From NCBI GenBank assembly GCA_022494885.1, contig JAGVSM010001290.1, positions 46,088 to 110,087 of the forward strand: 64,000 nucleotides of DNA, read 5' to 3'. Each line of letters starts with the position of its first letter. Position 1 is the stretch's first letter. The notes below the pieces were generated by a model. The model was not told the origin of the DNA. It saw only the letters and a list, made by a program, of their open reading frames with translations, and made no database searches. Source of the DNA: Micrasema longulum. Taxonomy: Eukaryota > Arthropoda > Insecta > Trichoptera > Brachycentridae. Position numbers and translations under genes: made by a program. This document shows positions 42,005 to 52,140 of the stretch, piece by piece.

Positions 42005-42172
42005 AGACTTACGCTTAACGTGCCAGTGCAGAAGCATCAGAATATCTCAATGTAAAAAATCCTTTTAAAATAATATTTTATGTCAACTTTATCGGGAATC
42101 AAACACGAGACATATTGCATGGTAGGCAAACGCGCTGACCACGAGGCAGACGGATTTCTTCACAAGGAGCAA
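42005..42172 (-). mobile_element. SINE1, partial copy
   Basis: The minus strand reads GTCTGCCTCGTGGTCAGCGC, GTTTGCCTACCATGCAATAT and TCGTGTTTGATTCCCGATAA (A- and B-box regions of SINE1), then a shortened body. Confidence 0.65.
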
Positions 42173-43103
42173 TAGTTCATTAAATTTGTAAGTTTGATTA
42201 CTATTAAAGTATTAGTGAGATAATGTGGACATTATTATAGATTAGTCAATTTATCGCACAACTTGAAGGTTTTTGAGAGACATCTTTTTATTTTTTTGTT
42301 TGTATTGTTAAGATAGAATTTTTAATTAAATATACAGTTTGCCATTATTTAATCGTTCTTGTTTGTCTTTGCTTCATATTTATGTTATTTTTTCAGTAAA
42401 TGCAAAAAAAAAAAATATTATAAAAGGAAACAGGGCACGTATAATAGTAAGAAATTAACAGTTATTTTTAATTTCCCACAAAGAATCAAATTTTCTTAAT
42501 GAAAAATTAAATTTACGTATTTTTTTAAATTTGTTTAATTACAGGTAACTGACGAAGATACTTAAAATTTTCATACAAATATGAACATTTTCGTAAAAAC
42601 TATTCGGTTTTACTTTCTATAAATTATATATATGTAGTCCATACAATCGAAGTTAATTCAGTCAACTTTTTATTGTAGTCGAGACCGGGGGTTTCAAAAA
42701 GAAAAGAATTAGAACATTTAATATCTTTATTTAGCAAAATCTTGTTACATACATCCAATCAAATATTTTACACATATTTATAAATGATTTATTTACAAAA
42801 ATAAATTAAAATTTAAAAACATAATTTTAATCAACTAGCTTAACAACATTCATAGAAAAACTGGAAACATTTATAAACTTACGAATATTAATGCATTTTT
42901 ACATTATATTAACAAATATAAATTATTTACATTAAAACAAATTTTACATACAATATGAGTACATACTTATTAACAAATTATTTACCAACCCTTTCATATC
43001 TGAATAAGTTTTTGTGGATATAAAGAATATTTTTTTATTCTGAAAAACATTTTTCTTTAAATTATTAAAAATACTTGGTTATTTATTATCTTAAAAGTTA
43101 TGT
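42173..43103. other. Unassigned very AT-rich DNA
   Basis: No gene, SINE or hairpin recognised. Confidence 0.35.
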
Positions 43104-43780
43104 TCTTTTTATATATAATTCCTCTGTGCGTGTGATGTCACTGAACTTCTAAACGGCTTAACCGATTTACGTGCGGTTTTCAGAGAAACATAGTTCTTTG
43201 CGCTGTGCATGTTCGTAGATATTAAATTAAATCTTCAATCTGAAGTTTAAAAAATAAGTAAAGAGCATAAATGTTTTATTCATTACCAGGGTTACATTTG
43301 AGGAGAATGCAATTAAAAAAAAAATGGAAAGATGTTATTTTTTTGTGTATAAAAAAAGTTTGTATTCGAATGTTTACAAACAGCATTTGTTTTTTGTGGA
43401 TCTCAATCAGATTTTTTCCTTAAATTCTTTATGATTTCTACCCATTTATTTGTTTTTACTGGATTTTTGGTAATTATAAAATAAAATTAAATTCAACACA
43501 TTTTTAAAAATCGTATTCCTACATAAGTACACCCCTTTGTTGGTGAGACGACTGGAGTTTGACGTTTGCGAAAAGAATGCCATTTGAAAAAAAATATATT
43601 TTATGTTTTGGAATTCAACCATAAACAAGTACCTACTTAAATTTAATATTGGAATATTTTCAATTTTTAGTGTTGGAATTTAATCACAAACAAGTACCTA
43701 GGTACCTACTTATCAATAAAAAGTATTTTTCCAAGGCAAGCAAACGTTCGGGCAGGACAACGTCTGTCGGGTTAGCTAGT
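43104..43780 (+). mobile_element. Helitron-like non-autonomous element, copy 2
   Basis: 5' part TTTTTATATATAATTCCTCT, GTGTGATGTCACTGAACTTC, AAACGGCTTAACCGATTTAC and GTGCGGTTTTCAGAGAAACA. The 3' end is TTCGGGCAGGACAACGTCTG, TCGGGTTAGCTAGT. A GACA/TGTC mini-hairpin precedes CTAG (43776-43779). Ends match the reversed copy at 37326-37893; the interiors differ. I infer a Helitron/Helentron derivative from the 3' end type only. Confidence 0.5.
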
Positions 43781-44060
43781 TCAATATAATTAGTCAAATA
43801 TATTTTTAACTTGCCTTAAATATCATTTAGAAGGACTACAGGGTAAACGTATATGTCTGTGTTAAATGTTAAGGATACTTTTTTTCAGATTCTCGAAGTT
43901 AAGCTCTCAACCACTTTAAAAGCACTAGTTACTTTGCTTCGAAATACAGTCAACCCTCCTATACGGCGATTAATTTTGACCGCGTTGTACGGAAACCGCG
44001 CTATAAGAAACTCGGAATTCATACAAATTAGATTATTCGTATCGAGTCATAAAGATTCCA
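43781..44060. other. Unassigned spacer
   Basis: Contains a 94-codon plus-strand frame starting at 43853 that runs into the palindrome; no known domain. ACAGTCAACCCTCCTA and GACCGCGTTGTACGG at about 43947-43990 pair loosely with words at 46040-46085, suggesting a further repeat. Confidence 0.35.
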
Positions 44061-44345
44061 GGAGCTCAATCACAGATGGCTATCGACATGCTAAAAAACG
44101 TGCTAAGTATTTGAGCGATCACCACGAACAATCATGAACACGCTGAAGTTAAAGCGGTCGCGTTGCAAAACGAAATTCAACTTCGGTCAGTTCAAGAGGA
44201 TTGGTTGAATCTCGCACAGGAACTTATCTATGGCGTTTTGCAACGCGACCGCTTTAACTTCAGCGTGTTCGTGATTGTTCGTGGTGATCGCTCAAATACT
44301 TAGCACGTTTTTTAGCATGTCGATAGCCATCTGTGATTGAGCTCC
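44061..44345. mobile_element. Near-perfect palindromic MITE (RepD-related)
   Basis: Arms of about 112 bp start GGAGCTCAATCACAGATGGC and end GGTCGCGTTGCAAAACG. I find one mismatch between them (CATGAAC against CACGAAC). The unpaired centre is about 60 bp (44173-44233). The terminal GAGCTCAATCAC and the CATGCTAA...TTTGAGCGATCAC block match RepD ends. Confidence 0.85.
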
Positions 44346-44789
44346 AGGTTGGTAAATTTCAAAAATAACAAAATGTTACGTGAAACAGATCGATTTGTTT
44401 TGCATCACAAACACAAATATATAATAATTTCATTCTCAAAGTCAAAGTTTCGAAGGATATGTTTAGTAAATAAAATTGTAAACAAACGTTATACAAAATG
44501 CGATGAATATTTGTTATTTGACATATTTGAGCGCAGGTTTATTAAATATGATAGAGAGTTCATATATTTATTTAATTATTTCACAGTTTTAAAATGTACA
44601 GAGGTTCTTTGTTTCAGATCCCGACCAGCAATTTATGCGCTTAGGCAGGACCTCTTTTGAACATGTTTTTTTTAAATTAAATGATGCCTTAAAAATTCAA
44701 ATAATTATAAAAATTTCAATAAAATAAATATATATTAGAAAACATACCGATAATACTAAAAATTGAAGCAAAAATATAAATTAGAAAAT
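44346..44789. other. Unassigned AT-rich stretch
   Basis: A 107-codon frame at 44337-44660 is Lys/Phe/Tyr-rich and looks like chance. Confidence 0.35.
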
Positions 44790-45440
44790 AAACAATGTTT
44801 GATTATGTCCAAATGCTTGCAGACTGGCTGGATTTCCTCCCTAGGGAGTTGTTCATATTTAAATTTATTTCAACAGAGGGGGAAAAATTTTTGAGAAGGG
44901 AATATGGAAGTCTAGGCATTTACAGGGCTTATGACCTGTCATTGGCTGGTTTAAGTGGCCACTTTACACACTGTGTAACATTCACCATTCTGCCCATATT
45001 TGAACATCCACATTTCCTCAACTCTTCCATCTGTTGACTTTTGTGAAGTAAAAGAGCTGAAACCTTTATCACGTGGGTGAGATTCATCCAGCTGAACCAA
45101 ATCACCTACTAGGCAACGCCTGAAAACAGTTTTCCAATTTTTATACTTCTTCTTTTACCAGGTAGTAATTCAGCAATGTTTGATTTTGTCCAAATGCTTG
45201 CAGACTGGCTGGATTTTCTCCCTAGGGAGTTGTTCATATTTAAATTTATTTCAACAGAGAGGGAAATTTTTTTTTCACAAAAGTCAACAGATGGAAGAGT
45301 TGAGGAAATGTGGATGTTCAAACATGGGCAGAATGGTGAATGTTACACAGTGTGTAAGTGGCCACTCGCTTCAAAGCCAAATGACTCATAAATTTCTTCT
45401 CGAAAACTTTTCCCTCTCTGTTGAAAATAAATTTAAATAG
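44790..45440. repeat. RepR: full unit, partial unit, then inverted unit
   Basis: Unit 1 (44790-45175, plus) runs from AACAATGTTTGATTATGTCC to the next AGCAATGTTTGATTTTGTCC. Unit 2 begins at 45176 but at about 45268, after TTTCAACAGAGAGGGAAA and a T run, it flips to minus sense (AAAAGTCAACAGATGGAAGA, GAATGTTACACAGTGTGTAA, CTTTTCCCTCTCTGTTGAAA). The TGGCCACT part is joined to unrelated CGCTTCAAAGCC. This shows tandem and inverted arrangement side by side. Confidence 0.8.
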
Positions 45441-45654
45441 AAAATAAACCATTAATGATGAAACATTCATGTATATATGCTAATAATAACAAGAAATATT
45501 AATCACAAAGCATAAAAACAATATGTAAATAAAAAAGACAAAGCGATTTTTGATAATTAAAAACAACACAATTTTTCTCAATGCAATAAAATTTTTAAAT
45601 AAAAAAAAATGTTTCCAACAAATAATTTTAATTGAATACATACACAATATTTCA

Positions 45655-45840
45655 GTTTGTCGAAATGTTTGTAGACAAAAGACAAATCAACAAATGGAAG
45701 AATTGAAGAAATATGGTTGTTCAAACATAAGCAAAATGGTGAATGTTACACAGTGTGTAAAGTGGCCACTTAAACCAGCCAATGACAGGTTATAAGCCCT
45801 GTAAATGCCAAGACTTCCATATTCCCTTCTTAAAAGAATA
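45655..45840 (-). repeat. RepR unit fragment
   Basis: A short plus-sense end (TTTGTCGAAATGTTTGTAGA, CAAAAGAC) is joined to a minus-sense middle (AAATGGAAGAATTGAAGAAA, TTACACAGTGTGTAAAGTGG, AGCCCTGTAAATGCCAAGAC). Confidence 0.7.
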
Positions 45841-46104
45841 CATATACTGTTTGAAGGACGCTTTTCATTCATTCACACCGTCATATATTATTATGTAAAC
45901 CCTTTTTTTATAAAGAGCTAAAATCTTAATCACTGCATTTTAGTTTTCAAAAGCAGTTTAATTTTTTAACTCTGACAGACCTCTTTAAATGGAGAAATAG
46001 AAAAACTTGTCAAGTCGAAAAACGTATTATTTGGAAACCGTGTTTTGAGAATACCGCGTTATGATTATTAGGAGGGTTGACTGTATCCAAAATAACTTTA
46101 CATT
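45841..46104. other. Unassigned spacer
   Basis: 46040-46085 contains AACCGTGTTTTGAGAATACC and GAGGGTTGACTGTAT, partly mirroring about 43945-44010. Nothing else recognised. Confidence 0.35.
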
Positions 46105-46311
46105 CTTGATGAGCTAGCTGACAGATGTCTTACGCTTAGATCAGCTACATCTACGATTATAGGAAATGTTATTACACGTGTACCTACGCAACCAGCGCAA
46201 TAAATTCCGTGAACCCGCATTTGCCTTTTGCAATGTTCTCCCAGTAGAAAGGTGAAATTGTGAGCGTTAAGTGATGTTTCGGAAAAATGCTTAAAACCCG
46301 CCTGTAGCTCA
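46105..46311 (+). pseudogene. L2/CR1-like LINE ORF2 C-terminal fragment
   Basis: Plus-strand codons DELADRCLTLRSATSTII, then shifted frames with KFREPAFAFCNVLPVER and VMFRKMLKT. They align with DELADRRLTLRSATSTARVK, KFGERAFAVAGPMAWN and VMFWKKLKT of the longer copy at 49558-50385. Several shifts and stops. Confidence 0.7.
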
Positions 46312-46890
46312 ATCACAAGTAACTATAAACTTGCTTAAAAACATGCTAAGCATTTGAGCGATCACAGTAAACAATAATGAACTTGCTTAAGTTATCGCAG
46401 TCATAAGTCAACGCGTGTGTAATCTCTAAGTTGACGGTCGAGTCGGTTTGTTTTTTGTTTTCCTCGTGAATAAATACAGTTCATTGGCAAAAAATCGGTG
46501 TTTAGTATAAAAAATAAAACAATATATTGCATTTGCAAAATAATAAGGAGTATCTCATACAAAAAAAAAATAATTAATTACAATTACCACGGCAAAATGC
46601 TTTTCTTGACATTTGACTTGTCAACCGCTGGCTAAATGTAATAAATAGCGTGATAAATAATAAATAAAAATAGCAGTTTCGGAGTATTTTTCATATTTTC
46701 ACCGATGAAATTCAAATATGTGATTGCGCAGCAGGATTATACGTCGCAAAACGTAAATATTTTGACATTTAGTATACGGTGTTCCCGGATGTTGCATTGT
46801 GATCGCGAATAGAATAAACAACCATGGTGAGAAATTGTTATCACGTCGCTTATTAGCACGTCGATAATTATTTGCGATTGAGCTACTAGA
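46312..46890 (-). mobile_element. RepD non-autonomous DNA element, copy 2
   Basis: Reverse of 24073-24672. Ends are TGTAGCTCAATCACAAGTAA and TTATTTGCGATTGAGCTACT. It shares GATTATACGTCGCAAAACGT, AACAACCATGGTGA and AAATACAGTTCATTGGC. It follows the L2-like fragment directly, and a later scrap of the same LINE end lies at 47215-47280, so RepD probably landed in that LINE. Confidence 0.75.
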
Positions 46891-47995
46891 CCACGATTAC
46901 AAACGCTATCGTCACCGGTACATATTGAGGCGGTATAAACTAAGATCGATATTTATGTACGAAAATGTATATAATTGTATGAAAATTCAAAGTATCTTCG
47001 TCGGTAACCTATTACTAGCAACTAGCAACTAGCAACCAAGGAATGTTTACAAAAAAAATTGTTAACAAATTTTCATAAAGAAAACTGAATTTTATTGTAA
47101 ATAAATTTTAATACATATAACTGTAAATAAACCCGTAGCATGTGATGGCCAAATAAATTGTTTTACCGAAAAGTTTTACTTAAATTTTAATTCAATTTCC
47201 ATTCAATGTTATTATAGAATCACTTTGTAAAGTGCCCTTGAGGAATCTATATTATATTACAAGAACAGGGCTGTAAAATACGATAATTATATTAACTGGA
47301 ATTATGTAGGTCAAAAACAAACACATTAGCCACAAGCCAGCTGTAAAACAAAAAATAAACTTTCCTTGTAATACCAATTACAACAAAAAATAGAGATGTA
47401 TCCAGGGAAACCAGCAGTTAGAAAATAAACATATCCCTTTTAAAATTCGGTAGATACAGGAGTAATTATTTACCCCTTTTAACTCTTTGAGGCACAGTTT
47501 TTTACTTTAATAAAAAACAATAAATAACTGAATTTATTTTAAATATAATACTTTGTAATTTTTACCACATAAGAGTTTAATACATTTTAAAACAACTAGT
47601 TTTTGGTACTCTGAATTACCCATTATCTCTTTATTAAATCCTAATGTGGTAAAATTACAGGGTGTTTCATTTTAAATAAATTCAAAATATTTTTGCAAAA
47701 AGTAAATGATGAAACAATAAATAAAACAAGAAATAAATATTTTTTCCATAAATTAGAACAGAAATTTTGAATTTTTATGAAAGGCAATTGTTATACCCTA
47801 TAGTGGTATGTAAAGATCAATAATAAGACTTGTTGTAGTCGACTGTGGTTTATTCTAAATGCTTATTATATTGTGGTAAGAGAGCGACTGTTTTCTAGGA
47901 GAGACAAATCTAGAATGACTTGCCAAGCTGTGTGGGTATGCAGACGACTGTAGATATATTGTTGTCACCAACAATATACCTACATTCCTTAAAGC
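46891..47995. other. Mostly unassigned, with an L2-like 3' end
   Basis: 47215-47280 (AGAATCACTTTGTAAAGTGC, CCTTGAGGAATCTATATTAT) matches the 3' UTR of the L2-like LINE at 49558-49650 and ends the copy that began at 46105. ACAGGGTGTTTCATTTTAAA near 47658 looks like an insect element edge without a visible partner. The rest is unassigned. Confidence 0.5.
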
Positions 47996-48350
47996 TGTAA
48001 TAACAAAAAGTCATGGCATTTACAGGGCTAACGAGCTGGTTTAAATGGCCACCGCGTAACATTCAACATTCTGCCTACGTTTTAATATTCCTTTAACTCT
48101 TCAAACTGTTGATGTTTGCGAAGTTAAATAGCTGAAATCTTTGTTGATGCCGTTGAAATTCTGTCTTTTTATATAATTTTGCAATTTTTATACTTCTTTT
48201 AGACCAGCTGTAATTATCGACAATATTTTGAGTCTATTCCAATTTTTGTAGACAAGAACTGGATTAAGCAACTTGGGGGCTTGAATAAAACAGACACGAT
48301 GAACATTTTGTGGAGGGAAATATAGATTAAAATGTCCTACGTATCGATAA
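47996..48350 (+). repeat. RepR unit, diverged
   Basis: GGCATTTACAGGGCTAACGA, TGGTTTAAATGGCCACC, ACTCTTCAAACTGTTGATGT, CAATATTTTGAGTCTATTCC and AAGAACTGGATTAAGCAACT in plus order. Confidence 0.7.
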
Positions 48351-48369
48351 GAGTTTCAGCTCTTTAATT

Positions 48370-48750
48370 TCGCAAAGAATGACATGAAAAAGATCACTGA
48401 ATATCCGAATCCGTTTTAAGACTAAATGCCTTTCTTTGGATTCACTCATACAAGCGAAAAATATTTGTTGCATTACGAATTGATTTGATTTATTTTTCAA
48501 TTTAACAAATTCAGCAACATTTAAAACTTTTAATGTGCCTTTCACTGTCACTTTAAGACCCTCCTCATCTTCAACATGGTAGGGACAAGGGGAAGTATAA
48601 ATAAAATAAATAAATAAATCCATCACTCAGTTCAAACGTCTCTTAGTCGACAGTGATAGGAAATGCTATTATCTACTCTCTGGAGCACCAGGACGCTCCC
48701 AGGTGACCCCCAAGGTGCACCCAAAAGCAGCAGACTCACCCACATATCAA
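48370..48750 (+). repeat. RepG repeat, copy 2
   Basis: Same landmarks as 21595-21990: TATCCGAATCCGTTTTAAGA, TAATGTGCCTTTCACTGTCA, CATGGTAGGGACAAGGGGAA, AATAAATAAATAAATCCATC and CTCTCTGGAGCACCAGGACG. It is sandwiched between a plus-sense and a minus-sense RepR unit. Confidence 0.65.
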
Positions 48751-48990
48751 CAGATGGAAGAATAAAAGGAATGTAGATGTTAAAACGTAGATGGAATTGT
48801 GAATGTTACACAGTGTGTTTGGGACTTTTCAATCCAGCCAATGACATGTCATAAGCCTTGTAAATTCCTTGACTTCTATATTTCCTTAATTTAAATGTTT
48901 TTCACCCCTGTTGTAATATATAAATAACTTCCAAGGGGGTTGTATTCAGTTCTTGTCTTATAAAAATCGAATTGGCTCAACATATTGTTG
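48751..48990 (-). repeat. RepR unit, diverged
   Basis: ATCAACAGATGGAAGAAT, GTGAATGTTACACAGTGTGT, GACATGTCATAAGCCTTGTA, CCAAGGGGGTTGTATTCAGT and CTCAACATATTGTTGATGCA in minus order. Confidence 0.7.
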
Positions 48991-50890
48991 ATGCAATAAT
49001 TGAACGTAGTTGTGCAGAAAACAGCCAGTCCACAATTTGAAAAAAAAATGTTTGTGTTATTGGGTGCAGTAAAGTCAATTCTATGCTCTGTTTAAAACAA
49101 CCAGAACAAAAAAACTGTATTAATCACCTTCTGAAAATGGTGTCGATCACAAAAACAGCATTTCTAAATTTGCAGAAAACACATTCAGCCCTAGAAAAAT
49201 TAAAAAGTACTTTAAAAATCATAAACATTGGTCAAATACATAATCAGATTCTTGTTTGTTATTTTTTTGAAAATATGAGGTCAGTGTTCATCATTTGTTA
49301 AAGTCAAAAACATTCCAACTGTTGTGTAGATTTGATTGTTTGCTCTTTCACAAAAAAATTATTATCTCAATGATTTTGATAAACTTATAAATAAAATGAT
49401 CAATTAAACTTCTTGGTTCAGTTTTACTTTTTTATTAAATCGTTAATTGAATATATAACTACGCTCCGTTTGATTGAATTATTTACGACTAAAATAATAT
49501 AATTAACTTGAAATTCACTATCAAAATGTAATACTTCATTCCATAAACAAACGTATTATTATTATTATGGATAACTTATACAGTGCCATTTCCGTAATAA
49601 AATACCTCAAGGGCGCTTTACATGGTGATTCTATTGTTAAGTTTATTTAATTGAAGCTTTTAAATTTGTAATTTAATTAAAATAATTTATTTTGTTGTCA
49701 CGTGCTACGGATTAATTCAAATGATTTAGAGAACAAGTGGGTTTTAAGTTTTTTCCAAAACATCACTTCACTTTCACAGCCTCGCATCTCTGCTGGGAGA
49801 GCATTCCATGCCATAGGGCCTGCGACCGCAAATGCGCGCTCACCAAATTTAGTGCGCTGTTTGCGTAGAGGTATAATAACTTTAACTCTCGCCGTAGACG
49901 TAGCTGATCTAAGCGTGAGACGCCTGTCAGCTAGTTCATCTGGAATGCATAGTTCCTTAAGATATTCCGGAGAAGAGTTGTGCAGTGATTTATACATAAG
50001 CCAACAGAGTTTGTATTCGACCCTCTGTGGAAAACGTAGCCAGTGTAGTTCCCGAAGTAGTGGAGTGATATGACTGAACTTAGAGATTCCGAAAATAAGT
50101 CTCGCTGCGGCATTCAATACAGATTGTGGGCGAGTCATTTTGTTCATTGGTAGACCTGCATAGATACCATTACAATAATCGACTCTAGACACTACAAACG
50201 CATTTATTAATTGACGGGCGGCATCAACCGGCAAATTTTTTCGTATGCATTTAATTTGTCTCAGCTGGTGAAAGCATGAACTTATCGTTCTACTAATTTG
50301 AGCGTCAAGAGATAGGTCAGAATTGAGTAAAACTCCCAGTAGTTTAACGGTGGGCAAAGGTAAATATTTCGTCATTCATGTATAGGTATGTAAACTTCCA
50401 TGTCAAAAAATCAAAGTATTGTGCCACTGTTAAAATGCGTATTTCCCACTTCGTTGTAATTCGCCATGTGTTCTTTTCCCACATTTTAAATAATAAAAGC
50501 TTAATCGCATTTTCGGTCCAAAAACTCCCAAAAATTAACTGTTCAAATCAGTTGTAAATATTTATGTTTTCTGTCTTCTGTTAAAATACTTATTTGATCT
50601 TATCTCCAAAATATGTTAAGAATAGTATAAAAGCTATAAACAATTCACCAGTCTTAAAGATGCCTACTTAGGGGAAAGCGCTCGTTGGTCAAAATAATAA
50701 ATAAGTAAAACTAAACCAAGAAGTTTTATTACTAACTTCATTTATAATTTTATCAAAATCATTAACTATGGAGTTTTATCAAGAAATATAAAAAAAAAAC
50801 ATCAATATTATTGCTTTTATCTCAGTTTCACTTTTCAATGGCTGGCTGCTTTTTGCATAACAACGTTCAATTGTTTTTTCATGTGGAGTG
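48991..50890. mobile_element. RepH element interrupted by an L2-like LINE
   Basis: The left end AATTGAACGTAGTTGTGCAG (48998 on) with AAAACAGCCAGTCCACAA, and the right end GGCTGGCTGCTTTTTGCATA...AACGTTCAATT (about 50840-50872), are inverted relative to each other. RepH-like sequence runs to about 49500 and resumes near 50690 (AAACTAAACCAAGAAGTTTT, mirrored by AAACTTCTTGGTTCAGTTTT near 49405). The LINE at 49558-50385 lies between. Confidence 0.55.
49558..50385 (-). pseudogene. L2/CR1-like LINE, ORF2 C-terminal 225 codons
   Basis: An open minus-strand frame 50375-49698, lacking the polymerase core. It reads LLGVLLNSDLSLDAQISRTI, SCFHQLRQIKCIRKNLP, SRVDYCNGIYAGLP, SVLNAAARLIFG, LLRELHWLRFPQRVEYKLC and FGERAFAVAGPMAWNALP, ending FWKKLKTHLFSKSF. 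This is the conserved post-RT region of L2/CR1-type LINEs. The frame is uninterrupted, so the copy is fairly young. The 3' UTR has a TGTAAAGCGCCCTTGAGGTA-type end and an (AAT)n tail at about 49556-49575. Confidence 0.85.
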
Positions 50891-51204
50891 AATTAAAAAA
50901 AAAATGAATATAAATAGCTTTTTTTTAGTGGTATTAATTTCATTATTACTATGCCAGTAAGGAAATGAACAACTCTTTAAAACGATCAGAGACTAGTGAC
51001 TTATGTTAGCGTGGATGTAATATCTATATTCCATTATTTATTTATTTTATTTTATTTAAAACTTCAAGTACAAATAAAAAGTACTTTGGCGGACTTATTG
51101 CTAAAAGCAATATCTTCCAAGCAACCAAAAAACAGACTGGTCAAAATAAGAGATTGGTTAAAATTTTGGCTAATAAAACCATGAATATATATCAAAAGAT
51201 ACAT
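50891..51204. other. Unassigned spacer
   Basis: AT-rich; a 62-codon frame here has no recognisable domain. Confidence 0.35.
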
Positions 51205-52140
51205 ACATATTACAATATTTGAGTTTGTCCAAATGTTCGTAGACAAAAGACCATATTCCATATTTAAGGTATTCTTTATCCCTGTTGTAATTTGTTAATC
51301 TTAATGACTCCCAAGGGGGTGAAATCCAGTCTTTTGTCTACGAACATTTGGACAAACTCAAATATTGTAATGAAACCAACTGGTCCAAGAAGAAGTTTAA
51401 AAATTGAAAAATTGTTTTCAGGCGTTGCCTAGTATGTGAAATAATTCAGTCACATGAATCTCTTCACAACAATAAAGGTTTCAGCTCTTGGACTTCACTA
51501 AAATCAACAGATGGAAGAATTGAAGAAACATGGATGTTCAAACATAGGCAAAGTGGTGAATGTTACAAAGTGTGTAATGTGACCACTTAAACCAGCCAAT
51601 GACAGGTCATAAGCCCTGTAAATGCCTAGACTTCCATATTCCCTTGTTTAAAGTATTCTCCATCCCTGTTGTAAATTGTTAATCTTAATGACTCCCGAGG
51701 GGGTGAAATCCAGTCTTTTGTCTACGAACAGTTGGACAAACTCAAATATTGTAATGAAACCAACTGATCCAAGAAGAAGTGTAAAAATTGAAAATTGTTT
51801 TCAGGCGTTGCCTTGTATGTAAAATAATTCAGTCAGATGAATCTCTTCACAACAATAAAGGTTTCAGCTCTTTAACTTCACTAAAATTAACAAATGGAAG
51901 AATTGAAGAAATATGGATGTTCAAACATAGGCAAATGGTGAATGTTACACAGTGTGTAAAGTGGCCACTTAAACTAGCCAATGACAGGTCATAAGCCATG
52001 TAAATGCCTAGACTTCCATATTCCCTTATTTAAGGTATTCTCCATCCCTGTTGTAATTTGTTAATCTTAATGACCCCCGAGGGGGTGAAATCCAGTCTTT
52101 TGTCTATGAACATTTAGACAAACTCAAATATTGTAATTTT
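51205..52140. repeat. RepR tandem array with inverted left end
   Basis: Two complete minus-sense units and part of a third: the junction GTAATGAAACCAACTG recurs at 51367 and 51751, and the end GTAATTTTAG is at 52133 (periods 384 and 382). The left border carries an inverted copy of the unit end: TTTGAGTTTGTCCAAATGTT, CGTAGACAAAAGAC at 51219-51253 mirrors GTCTTTTGTCTACGAACATT, TGGACAAACTC at 51332-51363. The array looks like one element with matching ATTACAATATTTGAG and CTCAAATATTGTAAT ends. It abuts the transposase-like gene. Confidence 0.85.

Noticed and set aside
44337..44660. 107-codon plus-strand frame after the palindrome
   Set aside because: Its start lies inside the palindrome arm and the rest is Lys/Phe/Tyr-rich chance sequence.
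51205..52140. Regular repeats considered as a CRISPR-like array
   Set aside because: The unit is about 384 bp without short repeats and unique spacers, and the DNA is clearly of animal type.
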